Source: Streptomyces sp. 846.5
GTDB taxonomy: Bacteria; Actinomycetota; Actinomycetes; Streptomycetales; Streptomycetaceae
Length of the DNA stretch: 64,000 nt
NCBI RefSeq assembly: GCF_004365705.1
Contig: NZ_SOBN01000001.1
Coordinates: 2,434,555-2,498,554 of the forward strand
Reading direction: 5' to 3'
Shown piece by piece: positions 34,017-42,847 of the stretch. The position numbers and the translations under genes are program-made. Each line of letters starts with the position of its first letter. Position 1 is the first letter of the stretch. The notes below the pieces were generated by a model. That model did not search any database, was not told where the DNA came from, and saw only the letters and a program-made list of their open reading frames with translations.

Positions 34017-34825
34017 GCCGGAGCCGGTTCGCCGCCGAGCTCGTGCTCCACCATCTCCCGCAGCGGGCCGCTCACCGCGGCCTCCAGCAGGCGGGTGGCC
34101 TCCACCCGCATCGCCCTGGCCAGTTCGGCGTCCACCACCGACTGGGCCAGCGGCCGCAGCCGGCGCACGGTGCCGATGGCCTCGGCCGCCTCCGCGTCGC
34201 CGAGCTGGTGTCCCGCGTAGCGGACGAAGACATGGATGGCGCTGAACTCCACGAAACGACGCGCGAGATGGTCGATGTCGCCGCGCAGTTCCTCCAGGTG
34301 GGCGACGATCGCGGGCAGCGGGACGCCCAGCTCGTGCAGCTCCACCGCGACGGCGAGCAGGCCGGGGCTGGGCACCAGGAACAGGTCCGCCTCGGCCGGG
34401 TCGACCAGGGGCGGTTCCGGCTCCAGTACGCCGAGCCGGACCGCGTCGGCTATCGCCTGGTGGTCCTCCACCCCGTGGAAAGAGGCCACCAGCGCCTCCC
34501 GGCTGATCCGCTCGGCGGCCTCGTCCGTCCAGGGCGCGGTGACCTCGGCGACCAGGCCGAGGACGCCTCCCAGGCCGCGTCCGCTCTCCCAGGCGTCCAG
34601 GAGCTCCTTGATCCCGGCCAGGGTGTGCCCGCGGTCCAGCAGCTGGGCGATCAGCCGCAGCCGTTCCAGGTGCTCCTGCTGGTAGACGTTGGCGCGGCCG
34701 CGCCGGTCCGCCGGGGGGAGCAGGCCGCGGTCCTGGTACGCGCGCACATTGCGGACGGTGGTTCCCGCCGCCCGGGCCAGGTCGTCGATCCGGTACTCCG
34801 CGCGCCGCTCGGGCACCGTCGTCAC
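33995..34825 (-). CDS. MerR family transcriptional regulator
   Basis: 276 residues from a GTG at 34825 with GGAG about 9 bases upstream; the frame stays open further but without similarity. The N-terminal winged helix reads YRIDDLARAAGTTVRNVRAY and GRANVYQQEHLERLRLIAQLLD, the MerR pattern with the DRGLLPP wing. A long C-terminal effector domain of about 170 residues has no metal-binding cysteines, so a small organic ligand or no ligand is more likely than a metal. It overlaps the end of the TAXI gene by 22 bases; no terminator is seen between them. Confidence 0.87.
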   Translation of the reverse strand: MTTVPERRAEYRIDDLARAAGTTVRNVRAYQDRGLLPPADRRGRANVYQQEHLERLRLIAQLLDRGHTLAGIKELLDAWESGRGLGGVLGLVAEVTAPWTDEAAERISREALVASFHGVEDHQAIADAVRLGVLEPEPPLVDPAEADLFLVPSPGLLAVAVELHELGVPLPAIVAHLEELRGDIDHLARRFVEFSAIHVFVRYAGHQLGDAEAAEAIGTVRRLRPLAQSVVDAELARAMRVEATRLLEAAVSGPLREMVEHELGGEPAPAQGLADT

Positions 34826-34878
34826 GTCGTGCTCCTCCACTCCCCCAGCGCGGCCCGCAAAGGTGCGTCGGCAAGGCC

Positions 34879-35835
34879 CTAGCGCGGAACCGAGCGTACC
34901 GCCGGTTCCGGAGGGCGTGTGGGCGAGGTTACGAGGCCGGAACGCACTTCGTCGACGAAGCCGCCGATCAGCTCGGCCAGCTCGTCCGGCCGGGTCAGCG
35001 GGAGCCAGTGGCCCGCACGGACGGTGCGCCGACGGAGTACCGGAGCCCACTGGTCCAGATCGTCGTAGAGATGCGGCGACAGATAGGGGTCCTGCAACGG
35101 GACGATCAGCTGGACCGGCACGGTGGCGACCCGGTCCGGGCGCGGATGACGCATCCGGGGTCGGACGTTGGCCCGGTAGAGCCAGGTGCCGTTGGCCGCG
35201 TCCTCCGGCAGGGTGGCTGAGGGGCGGTCGTCCGCCGCGGGCAGCCGCTCCAGGGCACGGCGCACCGCGGGCCAGCGCCGCCCCAGCGGACCGCGCCAGA
35301 GCAGCTCGGGCACCCTGGGCACCTGGAAGGCGTAGACGTACCAGGAGCGCATCCCCTGCCCGGCGGCCTGGACCAGGTGACGGAGCGTGGGACGGCGCAG
35401 CCGGGCCCGCATCCACAGGCCGAAGTGGTCCAGGCAGGGGCCGGAGATGCTGGTGAACGAGGCGAGGCCGCCGCACAGCCGGGGCGAGGTGGCGAACTCC
35501 CAGCCCTGGACCGAGCCCCAGTCGTGGCCGACGAGGTGGACCGGGCCGTAGGGAGCGAGGGCGTCGAGGACTGCGAGGACGTCGTCCTCCAGCCGTTCCA
35601 GCAGGTAGTTCTCGGCCCGGGGCGCGGGCGCGGTGGACTGCCCGGCGCCGCGGACGTCGTAGGCGACGACGTGGTAGCGGTCGACGAGCCGGCTCATCAC
35701 CGGTTCCCAGACCTGCTTGCAGTCGGGGTAGCCGTGCAGGAAGAGCAGCGTGGGCCAGGTGGGGTCGCCGGCCTCGACGACGTCGAGCTCCACATCGCCT
35801 GCGGGCACTCGGTGCTCGGTGGCCCCGGGGATCAT
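34879..35835 (-). CDS. Alpha/beta fold hydrolase (epoxide hydrolase/haloalkane dehalogenase type)
   Basis: 318 residues from ATG 35835 with AAGGGA 8 bases upstream. LFLHGYPDCKQVW gives the oxyanion HGYPD motif, the nucleophile is the Asp in VGHDWGSVQGW (an epoxide hydrolase-like nucleophile rather than Ser), and the late histidine is in RAGHWLPLTRPDEL. The substrate is unknown. In other actinomycetes a similar domain is fused to a short-chain dehydrogenase; here no such domain is attached. Confidence 0.85.
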   Translation of the reverse strand: MIPGATEHRVPAGDVELDVVEAGDPTWPTLLFLHGYPDCKQVWEPVMSRLVDRYHVVAYDVRGAGQSTAPAPRAENYLLERLEDDVLAVLDALAPYGPVHLVGHDWGSVQGWEFATSPRLCGGLASFTSISGPCLDHFGLWMRARLRRPTLRHLVQAAGQGMRSWYVYAFQVPRVPELLWRGPLGRRWPAVRRALERLPAADDRPSATLPEDAANGTWLYRANVRPRMRHPRPDRVATVPVQLIVPLQDPYLSPHLYDDLDQWAPVLRRRTVRAGHWLPLTRPDELAELIGGFVDEVRSGLVTSPTRPPEPAVRSVPR

Positions 35836-35880
35836 CGTCGTTCCCTTCCGCCTGCGCGGTTCCCTGTCACGCGCCAATGT

Positions 35881-35896
35881 GCCAGTGGGCACTGGC
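35881..35896. promoter_or_regulatory. Candidate operator between hydrolase and methyltransferase genes
   Basis: GCCAGTG-GG-CACTGGC, a perfect inverted repeat 46 bases upstream of the hydrolase start in a divergent promoter region. No regulator can be assigned. Confidence 0.45.
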
Positions 35897-36023
35897 GTGG
35901 TCAATGGCTGCGCCGAGGCAATTCTGCGTCCCATGATATGAGACAAATCTTCTCGACCAGAGAGACACTGCCTAGAGTTCGGAGTGACGGAAGTTCTGCT
36001 GACGGACCGACAGGGAGACATTG

Positions 36024-36830
36024 ATGAGCGGCAAGGCCACCTACACCCACGGGTTCCACGCCTCCGTGCTGCGCTCGCACAGCTGGCGCAACGCCGCCAA
36101 CTCCGCGGCCTACCTGGTGCCGGAGCTGAAGCCGGGCCAGGAGCTGCTGGACGTCGGCTGCGGCCCCGGCACCATCACCGCCGACCTGGCCGGGCTGGTG
36201 GCCCCGGGCCGGGTCACCGCCGTGGACAGTTCCGCCGAGGTGGTGGCACAGGCCGAGCTGACGGCCGCCGGGGCCGGCGTCGAGGGCATCGTCTTCGGGA
36301 CCGCCGACGTCCACGCGCTGCCCTATCCGGACGGCTCCTTCGACGTGGTCCACGCCCACCAGGTGCTGCAGCATGTCGCCGACCCGGTGCAGGCGCTGCG
36401 GGAGATGCGCCGGGTCTGCCGCCCCGGCGGGTTGGTCGCGGCCCGCGACTCCGACTACGCCGCCTTCACCTGGTTCCCGGCCCGGCCCGAGCTGGACGAG
36501 TGGAACGCGCTGTACCACCGCGTCGCCCGGAGCAACGGCGGGGAGCCGGAGGCGGGACGGATGCTGCGGTCCTGGGCGCGGGCGGCCGGCTTCGAGGACA
36601 TCCGCTCGGGATCCAGCACCTGGTGTTACGCCTCCGACGAGGAACGTGCCTGGTGGGGCGGTATGTGGGCGGAGCGGATCACCGCCTCGGCGATCGCCGC
36701 CCAGGCCGTGGACGGGGGCTTCGCCACCGAGGACGACCTGAAGCGGATCTCAGCCGGCTGGGACAGCTGGGCCGCCGACCCGGACGGCTGGTTCAGCGTG
36801 CTGCACGGCGAAGTGCTGTGCCGGGTCTGA
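36024..36830 (+). CDS. Class I SAM-dependent methyltransferase
   Basis: 268 residues. The SAM-binding motif LLDVGCGPGTITADLA is at about residues 42-57, with TAVDSS as motif II and VVHAHQVLQHVADPVQALRE as motif III/IV, the UbiE/Methyltransf_11 type. The ATG at 36024 follows AGGGAG by 7 bases. The substrate is unknown; tryptophans towards the C-terminus suggest a hydrophobic acceptor. It is divergent from the alpha/beta hydrolase and convergent with the histidine kinase gene. Confidence 0.9.
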   Translation: MSGKATYTHGFHASVLRSHSWRNAANSAAYLVPELKPGQELLDVGCGPGTITADLAGLVAPGRVTAVDSSAEVVAQAELTAAGAGVEGIVFGTADVHALPYPDGSFDVVHAHQVLQHVADPVQALREMRRVCRPGGLVAARDSDYAAFTWFPARPELDEWNALYHRVARSNGGEPEAGRMLRSWARAAGFEDIRSGSSTWCYASDEERAWWGGMWAERITASAIAAQAVDGGFATEDDLKRISAGWDSWAADPDGWFSVLHGEVLCRV

Positions 36831-36864
36831 CCGTTCCGTAGCACCACCGCAGAAGGCCCGGATC

Positions 36865-38289
36865 TCAGACCCGCTGCCCCTCGGGCCCGGCCGAGGGGAC
36901 GGCCAGGGTGACGGTCAGTCCGCGCGGCTCGTTGGGGTCGAACTCCAGCGAGCCTCCCGAGGACGCCAGCAGAGTCCTGGCGATGGAGAGACCGAGCCCG
37001 GAGCCGTCCACGTTCTGGTGGCGCGGGCTGCGCCAGAAGCGGTCGCCGATCCGGTCCAGCTCCTCCTCGGTCAGGCCGGGACCCGCGTCCGAGACCGCGA
37101 CCGCGACCCGCCCGGCAGCGCTGTCGGCCAGCACCGACACCCGCACCCGCTCCCCCACCGGGGTGAACTTGAGAGCGTTGTCGATCACCGCGTCCAGCGC
37201 GCTGCCGAATCCGACCGGGTCGGCGAGCCCCAGCAGCGGACCGGCCGGCTGCTCGAAGTCCAGGCCGACCCCGCGCTCGCCGGCCAGCGCCGTCCAGCCC
37301 TCGACCCGCACCGCGGCGAGCGCGGACAGGTCCGTCGGCTCGGCGCCGTGACCCGCGTGCTCCGCGACGGCCAGGCCCAGCAGGTCGTCCAGCACCGAGG
37401 CCAGCCTGCGCCCCTCCACCCGGACCCCGGCCAGCTCGTCCTCGTGGCCGTCCGGCAGCTCCATGCCCATGGCCTCGACCCGCAGCATCAGCGCCGCCAG
37501 CGGATTGCGGAGCTGGTGCGAGGCATCCGCGACAAAGGCCCGCTGCTGGTCCAGGACCTCCTCGACATGGTCCGCCATCTCGTTGAAGGCCCGGGCCAGC
37601 CGCCGCAGTTCGGGCGGCCCGCCGGCCGGGGCGACCCGGGAGGCGAGCCGTCCGGTGGCGATGTCATGGGTCACCTTGTCCAGGTCCTGGACCGGACGCA
37701 GCACCCAGCCGGTGAGCAGCACCGCAGCCGCGACGGCCACCAGCACGGCGCCCGCCTCGCCCCCGGCGAGCAGCAGCCAGCGGCGCAGGATGCGGGCGTC
37801 CATCGCCCCGGTGGGCGACTCGGTGACCACCACGGCGACCACGTCCCCGTCCCAGACCACCGGCGAGGCGACCACCAGCTCGCGGTGCGACTGCCAGGGC
37901 CACGCCTGCGCCGGGTCGTGGCTGCGCCGCCCGTCCAGTGCCTCCATGAAGGCCTGGGCCGATGCGCCCTGTGCGGCGTCGGTCCAGGTGGACGGGTCGG
38001 CGGTGACCGGCTTTCCGGAGAGCCCGAACACACCGGCCTTGATGCCGTAGACGTCGTAGTAGCGGCGCAGCTCCGTAGTGAGGGTGCTCAGCTGTTCCTG
38101 CGCCGTCGACGTGCCGGACTGGCCGATCGGGTTCTGGGCCAGGGCGGCGAAGCGTGCGGTGTCGTCGATCCGGTCCACGACCAGGCGCTGCTGCTCGGCG
38201 GCCGCCTCGCTGACGGCGAGCGGCAGACCGAGGGCGACCAGCACACAGGCCATCAGGGCCAGCAGGATGCCGAGCAGGCGAGTACGCAT
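36865..38289 (-). CDS. gluK: Sensor histidine kinase, GluK-like
   Basis: 474 residues. Membrane helix at about 7-27, an extracellular domain of about 140 residues, a second helix (GAVLVAVAAAVLLTGWVL), a HAMP segment from VLRPVQDLDKVTHDIATGR, then the phosphorylated histidine in VADASHQLRNPLAAL and ATPase boxes NALKF, DAGPGL and GSGLGLSIA. Start ATG at 38289 overlaps the regulator stop by one base (TGATG). The position next to a GluA-like gene suggests it is the GluK of the GluR/GluK pair that senses glutamate in S. coelicolor; identity is by context and memory, not by alignment. Confidence 0.85.
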   Translation of the reverse strand: MRTRLLGILLALMACVLVALGLPLAVSEAAAEQQRLVVDRIDDTARFAALAQNPIGQSGTSTAQEQLSTLTTELRRYYDVYGIKAGVFGLSGKPVTADPSTWTDAAQGASAQAFMEALDGRRSHDPAQAWPWQSHRELVVASPVVWDGDVVAVVVTESPTGAMDARILRRWLLLAGGEAGAVLVAVAAAVLLTGWVLRPVQDLDKVTHDIATGRLASRVAPAGGPPELRRLARAFNEMADHVEEVLDQQRAFVADASHQLRNPLAALMLRVEAMGMELPDGHEDELAGVRVEGRRLASVLDDLLGLAVAEHAGHGAEPTDLSALAAVRVEGWTALAGERGVGLDFEQPAGPLLGLADPVGFGSALDAVIDNALKFTPVGERVRVSVLADSAAGRVAVAVSDAGPGLTEEELDRIGDRFWRSPRHQNVDGSGLGLSIARTLLASSGGSLEFDPNEPRGLTVTLAVPSAGPEGQRV

Positions 38290-39038
38290 CAACCAGCGGC
38301 CGGAGCGGCCGGCGGGTTGCGCTCTCCCTCGGAGTCGATGACCAGCCGGTAGCCGACCCCGCGCACCGTCTCGATCAACGAGGGGACGGCGAGCTTCTGC
38401 CGCAGCGAGGCGACATGGACCTCCAGGGTCCGCGAGGTCCCCTCCCAGCTGCTGCGCCAGACCTCGCTGATGATCTGCTCGCGGCGGATCACCACCCCGG
38501 GGCTCTGCGCCAGCAGCGCCAGCAGGTCGTACTCCTTGCGGGTCAGCGGCACGTCCCGGTCGTGGACCAGGGCCCGGCGGGCGGCCGAGTCCAGCCGCAG
38601 ACCGCAGGAGCGGCTGATCCGCTCGGCGGTCGTCTCGGCCGGGCGCGCCTGGTCGGCGGCGGGCTGCGGAGCGGTGCCGCGCCTGGCGACCGCGTGGATC
38701 CGGGCCAGCAGTTCGCCCATGTCGTAGGGCTTCACCACATAATCGTCAGCGCCGAGGTTCAGCCCGTGGATCCGGGAGTTGATGTCCGAGCGCGCCGTGA
38801 CCATGATCACCGGGATGCCGCCGCGCCGCCGGATCTGGCCGCAGACGTCGAAGCCGTCCCGGTCGGGCAGCCCCAGGTCCAGCAGCACCACCCGGTAGGG
38901 GCCGCGCCCGTCCGGCACCAGGGCGTCCAGCGCCTCGTTGCCGGTCCTGGCGTGGCGCACCTCGAAGCCGTGCTTGGTCAGCACGGCCACCAGCGCGGCG
39001 GCCACATGGTCGTCGTCCTCGACGAGGAGCAGGCGCAC
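38289..39038 (-). CDS. gluR: OmpR-family response regulator, GluR-like
   Basis: 249 residues from a GTG with GAGGAG upstream. The receiver domain has LVEDDD, the phosphorylated Asp in LLDLGLPDRDG, VTARSD and the Lys in DDYVVKPYD. After a variable linker of about 40 residues comes the winged-helix domain (PLTRKEYDLLALLAQSPG to SLIETVRGVGYRL). It is translated with the kinase as an overlapping pair. In S. coelicolor GluR activates the adjacent glutamate uptake operon; here only a damaged first gene of that operon remains, so its target is unclear. Confidence 0.87.
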   Translation of the reverse strand: MRLLLVEDDDHVAAALVAVLTKHGFEVRHARTGNEALDALVPDGRGPYRVVLLDLGLPDRDGFDVCGQIRRRGGIPVIMVTARSDINSRIHGLNLGADDYVVKPYDMGELLARIHAVARRGTAPQPAADQARPAETTAERISRSCGLRLDSAARRALVHDRDVPLTRKEYDLLALLAQSPGVVIRREQIISEVWRSSWEGTSRTLEVHVASLRQKLAVPSLIETVRGVGYRLVIDSEGERNPPAAPAAG

Positions 39039-39283
39039 GGTCGACTCCTCTGCGGTCGGGGCCCTCGGGGCCGGTCGGTTCCGGGGCATTCCCGTGTGCA
39101 GTACCCCATCCCGGTTGTGCCCTCCCGGTCAAGGGGGTGTCCCCGGGAGTACACGGACCGTTACCGAGCTGCGATGCTGCGCTGGACCCCGGCTACCTCA
39201 AATCCCGCTCAGATGTTTCGCTTCACTCCCGCGAGCAGGCATATCGTCTGAGCTGATCACCAGTGGGCGAGGGGGGCACCGAC

Positions 39284-40027
39284 GTGCGCGACGGCGTGCA
39301 GCAGGAGGACGCGAGCCTGGTCGCCCTGCGCGGTGTCAGCAAGCGGCACGGACTGGTGCAGGTCCTGCACGAGATCGACCTCGATCTGCGCGCCGGGGAG
39401 ATCGTCGCGGTGCTCGGCCCGGTCGGCGCCGGGAAGTCCACGCTGTTCCGGGCGATCAACGGGGACGAGCGGATCGACTCGGGAAGCATCAGCGTCGAGG
39501 GCCGGAAGCTGCTCCCCCGGCGGCGCTGGCTGCCCGGGAGGCACCGTCCCGCTCCGGGCCCCGGGGAGCTGTTCGCCTACCGGACCGTGCTGCAGAACGT
39601 CACCCTGGGACAGGCCTGGCTGCGGCGGCTGACCCAGGCCGAGGCCGCCCGGCGGGCGCAGGGCCTGCTCGAACGGGTGGGAGCGGGCGACTGCGCGGCC
39701 AGCTACCCCTGGGAGCTGACCAACGGCCAGCGCCAGCTGGTCTCGATAGCCCGGGCCCTGGCGGCCAACCCCCGGCTGCTGCTGCTGGACGAGCCCTGCG
39801 GCCCCGGCGCCCCCACGGTGCTGCGCGACCTCGCCGCCGACGGCATGGCCGCACTGCTCGCCACCAGCGATCCCGCCTTCGCCCGTGCCGCCGCCGACCG
39901 GATCCTCTTCATGGCCGGCGGCCGCATCATCGAGCGGGCCACCCCGGAGGAGTTCTTCACCACTCCGCGCACCGCCCGGGCCCGTGATTTCCTGGCCGGT
40001 GGGGCGAGTGGGGGCGCACAGCGCTGA
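39284..40027 (+). CDS. gluA: Degenerate GluA-like ABC transporter ATPase
   Basis: 247 residues. Its opening (LVALRGVSKRHGLVQVLHEI) and ending (RATPEEFFTTPRTARARDFL) follow GluA, the ATPase of the glutamate importer, closely. Walker A GPVGAGKS (45-52) and Walker B LLLLDE (165-170) are kept. Other working parts are lost: no Q-loop glutamine near residues 85-100, signature LSGGQ is LTNGQ, the SALD D-loop is replaced in a shortened PCGPGAPTVL segment, and the switch histidine (THE) is TSD at 194-196. No gluBCD follow. GTG 39284 has a better ribosome site than GTG 39263. Likely non-functional as a transporter ATPase, though the frame is intact. Confidence 0.85.
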   Translation: MRDGVQQEDASLVALRGVSKRHGLVQVLHEIDLDLRAGEIVAVLGPVGAGKSTLFRAINGDERIDSGSISVEGRKLLPRRRWLPGRHRPAPGPGELFAYRTVLQNVTLGQAWLRRLTQAEAARRAQGLLERVGAGDCAASYPWELTNGQRQLVSIARALAANPRLLLLDEPCGPGAPTVLRDLAADGMAALLATSDPAFARAAADRILFMAGGRIIERATPEEFFTTPRTARARDFLAGGASGGAQR

Positions 40028-40218
40028 CGTGCCCGCCGGGGCGGGCGCGGCGCGAGCGCGGGTGGGCCGCGCCACGAACCGGCGTACCCCCGAAGCTGCT
40101 TGACGCCGCACCAGGCGATCTGTTGCAGTGACTCCAGGACCGGTCCTGCCCGTACCGGAAGTCCGGCACCCGCCGGCGTCCAGGTCGCGGGCGGCCCCGT
40201 CGGAGTCGAGAGGCAGCC

Positions 40219-41841
40219 GTGGACCCCGTGATCATCGTCGGCGCCGGCCCGGTCGGGCTGGCGCTGGCCCTGGCGCTCGCGCGCCACCAGGTGCCCACCG
40301 TCGTTCTGGACGACGGCGCCGGAGTGTCCCCCGAGGGGGCGCGCTCGACCGTGCTGCGCGCCGACACCACCGAGTTCCTGGCCAGGATCGGCTACGCCCG
40401 GGTCGCCGCAGACGGCCGCGCCTGGACCTCCTGGCGCACCCTGCGGCGCAACCGCGAACTGCTGCACCTGCCGCTGCCCGACGACGAACTGCTGCACCTG
40501 GCGCAGCACCGGCTGGAGCGCGGGCTGCGCGACGCCGTGTCCGCGACCCCGCTGATCGAGCTGGTCCACGACTCGCCGGTCAGCGAGATCGAACAGGACG
40601 AGGACGGGGTCAGCGTGCACGCCCGGCGCACCTGGTGGCGCGGCAGCCATCTGGTGGGCTGCGACGGACCGCGCTCCACCGTGCGCAAGCAGCTGCAGCT
40701 GCGCTTCCCCGGGCGGACCGCCGCCGACCACTACGCCGTCGCCACCGTCCGCGTCGACCTCCCCTTCCCCGGCGAGGCCCGGCTGCACCGGGACGCGCAC
40801 AGCGACCGGGCCCAGGTCAGCCGCGAGGTGACCGCCCGCCCGCTGCCGGACGGCGTCTGGCGGCTCGACTGGCGGCTGCCGGTCCGGCAGCGGCCGCTCG
40901 CCCCCGACGCCCTGGTCGAGCAGCTCCAGGCCACCCTGGCCAGCTGGCACGAGGGCACCGTTCCCGGGTACGAGCTGGTCACCACCGCCGACTACACGGT
41001 GCAGCAGCGGCTGGCCACCCGCTTCCAGGTCGGCCGGGTCTTCCTGGCCGGAGACGCGGCGCACCTGCTCGGCGCGCTCGGGATGCAGAACCTGGACGAG
41101 GGCCTGCGCGACGCCGACAACCTGGCCTGGAAACTCGCCCTGGTCTGGCACAACTGCGCCACCGAACGGCTGCTGACGACCTATCAGCAGGAGCGCCGCA
41201 GCTCGGTGATCGCCCGTCTGCGGGCGGTCGACCAGGCCATGCCACTGTTGGAACCGGCCACCCCGCTGCTGGAGGCCCGGCGCAGCGTGCTCTCCGGATC
41301 GCTGCGCCGCAACGCGACCCTGCTGTCCGACGGGAGCCTGGGACGCGGCCGGCTCGGCGCGGCCCCGGCCTACCCCGAGCGGAACCGCCCGTCGCTGAGC
41401 CCGGCACTGTCGCCGACCAGCCCGGGAGTGCTGGTCCCCGATGTGCCGGTGGTGACCCCGGACGGCTCCACCGACCGGCTGCGGGCCAGGCTGGGCCGGG
41501 GCTTCCTGGTGGTGCTGGTCGCACCGGGCACCGGGGTGTGGGCGGTCGAGCACTGGCTCAGCGCCGGTCTGATGCCGCAGCTCAGCGAGGCCACGAGGGC
41601 GCTGCCGCTGCCCGCCGAACTGCTGGTCACCGAGGAGTACCCGTCCGCGCCGCCGCACACGGTGCTGCTGATCCGCCCGGACGGCCATCTGGTCGCCGCG
41701 CTCCGCGGCTGCCGTCCGGACGATCTGTGGGCGCTCGCCGACCGGGCCCGCGGCGGCTCCGCCGAGCTGCCGACGCCGCGGGCCGCCGGTGCGGCCCGGC
41801 CCGCCGACGCGCGCGTCGGCAGTGACCGGGCCCGGGCCTGA
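40219..41841 (+). CDS. FAD-dependent aromatic monooxygenase (PheA/TfdB-like)
   Basis: 540 residues from a GTG after GAGAGG. FAD-binding VIIVGAGPVGLALALALAR begins at residue 4, LVGCDGPRSTVRK is the DG motif, and VFLAGDAAHLLGALGMQNLDEGLRDADNLAWKLALV is the GD motif region of class A flavin hydroxylases. A C-terminal thioredoxin-like domain (from about residue 415) lacks visible active-site cysteines, as usual in this family. Such enzymes hydroxylate phenols or polyketides; the target is unknown. The gene occupies the place where gluBCD would be expected, and it has no obvious partner genes. Confidence 0.87.
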   Translation: MDPVIIVGAGPVGLALALALARHQVPTVVLDDGAGVSPEGARSTVLRADTTEFLARIGYARVAADGRAWTSWRTLRRNRELLHLPLPDDELLHLAQHRLERGLRDAVSATPLIELVHDSPVSEIEQDEDGVSVHARRTWWRGSHLVGCDGPRSTVRKQLQLRFPGRTAADHYAVATVRVDLPFPGEARLHRDAHSDRAQVSREVTARPLPDGVWRLDWRLPVRQRPLAPDALVEQLQATLASWHEGTVPGYELVTTADYTVQQRLATRFQVGRVFLAGDAAHLLGALGMQNLDEGLRDADNLAWKLALVWHNCATERLLTTYQQERRSSVIARLRAVDQAMPLLEPATPLLEARRSVLSGSLRRNATLLSDGSLGRGRLGAAPAYPERNRPSLSPALSPTSPGVLVPDVPVVTPDGSTDRLRARLGRGFLVVLVAPGTGVWAVEHWLSAGLMPQLSEATRALPLPAELLVTEEYPSAPPHTVLLIRPDGHLVAALRGCRPDDLWALADRARGGSAELPTPRAAGAARPADARVGSDRARA

Positions 41842-42014
41842 GCAGCGCGCAGGGCTGGGATTCCGGGGCTGTCCGACCGGCATCTGACGCAGGGTCAGTG
41901 TTGACGATCATCCTGCTCCGTGCTTCACTGGCGCCCATGCGGCAGCAGTGCAGGTGGCTTCGGCCACTCGGAGTTTCGGCGGAGAGCTCGGGTGTCGCCC
42001 CCCGGGACGTCGGA

Positions 42015-42110
42015 GTGCTGCCCCTCACCGGTGCGACCAGCGTCCGTCTGGTCCGCCGCGCCCACCTGGACCTGGTCCGGTACGTAGGCGCCCTGTGTAC
42101 GGCCGGCTAG
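42015..42110 (+). CDS. Putative leader peptide upstream of sulfur-metabolism genes
   Basis: 31 residues from a GTG with GGGA about 7 bases upstream; an in-frame ATG at 41937 would give 57 residues. The ending SVRLVRRAHLDLVRYVGALC with Cys near the stop matches short leader peptides (RRxHxDLxRxxxxxC) placed before cysteine and sulfur genes in streptomycetes. It ends 212 bases before the cysteine dioxygenase start. A role in attenuation by cysteine supply is known for similar peptides in mycobacteria; for this one it is inferred. Confidence 0.6.
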   Translation: MLPLTGATSVRLVRRAHLDLVRYVGALCTAG

Positions 42111-42322
42111 CAGCCGTCCTGCCCCGGTAGATCCCACCGCACCTGTCGCGGCCGCTTCGCCGCACCCTCGCGCACGCCCCGTTCCCGGAGTCGCTGTGCC
42201 GTACCCCCGCAGCTCCGTGTCCTCCCGCACCCCGGCGGCTCCTCCCGCCGTCGGTGCGGCCGTGCGCGGCGCCGCGCATCGCTTCCGCGCACCCGGCCGC
42301 CTTCAGACCTCAGGATGCCCCC
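42111..42322. other. Untranslated leader between leader peptide and cysteine dioxygenase
   Basis: 212 GC-rich bases with several possible short stems, but no single dominant hairpin that I can name. If attenuation operates, the alternative structures should be here. The upstream stretch 41842-42014 between the FAD monooxygenase and the leader peptide likely holds the promoter, with an AT-richer part around 41895-41935. Confidence 0.4.
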
Positions 42323-42844
42323 ATGTCGACCACCCGTACCCGCACAGGAACGCCGACCCCCACCCTCACCGAGATGCTGGACTTCGTCAGGGCGACCGCC
42401 GCGGATCCGCAGGCGCTGGCACTGCTGCCGCTCGACCCCGAGCGGCGCACCTGGGTCCGGCTCGAAGGTCCGCTCGGGAGCGAGGCCTGGCTCATCGGCT
42501 GGCCGCCCCGGTCGGAGACCGGCTGGCACGACCACGGCGGCTCCAGCGGGGCCTTCGTCACGGCGGACGGGGAGCTCAGCGAGCTGTCGCTGGGGCTGCC
42601 CATCCCCACCGACGGCTGGCGCAGCCTGGAACTGGAGCAGGGGGTCGACCGACAGCGCAGCCTGCCCGAGGGCCGGGGCCGGTCCTTCGGTCCGCACCAT
42701 GTGCACCAGGTGATCAACCCCTCCGAGGATCGGCACGCCGTCTCGGTGCACTGCTACTACCCGCCGCTGCCCAGGCTGCGACGCTATGAGCGCAGCGGCG
42801 ACGTGCTGCGGCTGGCGCTGGTCGAGATCCCCGAGGAGTGGTGA
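42323..42844 (+). CDS. Cysteine dioxygenase
   Basis: 173 residues. Cupin enzyme that oxidises cysteine to cysteine sulfinate with iron. Metal ligands are His69 and His71 in GWHDHGGSSGAF and His128 in HHVHQV; the usual glutamate of other cupins is absent, as expected for this family. The ATG at 42323 is chosen over an upstream start because AGGA is 8 bases ahead. The rhodanese gene follows 3 bases later, so both are one transcript. Together they suggest cysteine breakdown and sulfane sulfur handling. Confidence 0.9.
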   Translation: MSTTRTRTGTPTPTLTEMLDFVRATAADPQALALLPLDPERRTWVRLEGPLGSEAWLIGWPPRSETGWHDHGGSSGAFVTADGELSELSLGLPIPTDGWRSLELEQGVDRQRSLPEGRGRSFGPHHVHQVINPSEDRHAVSVHCYYPPLPRLRRYERSGDVLRLALVEIPEEW

Positions 42845-42847
42845 CCC

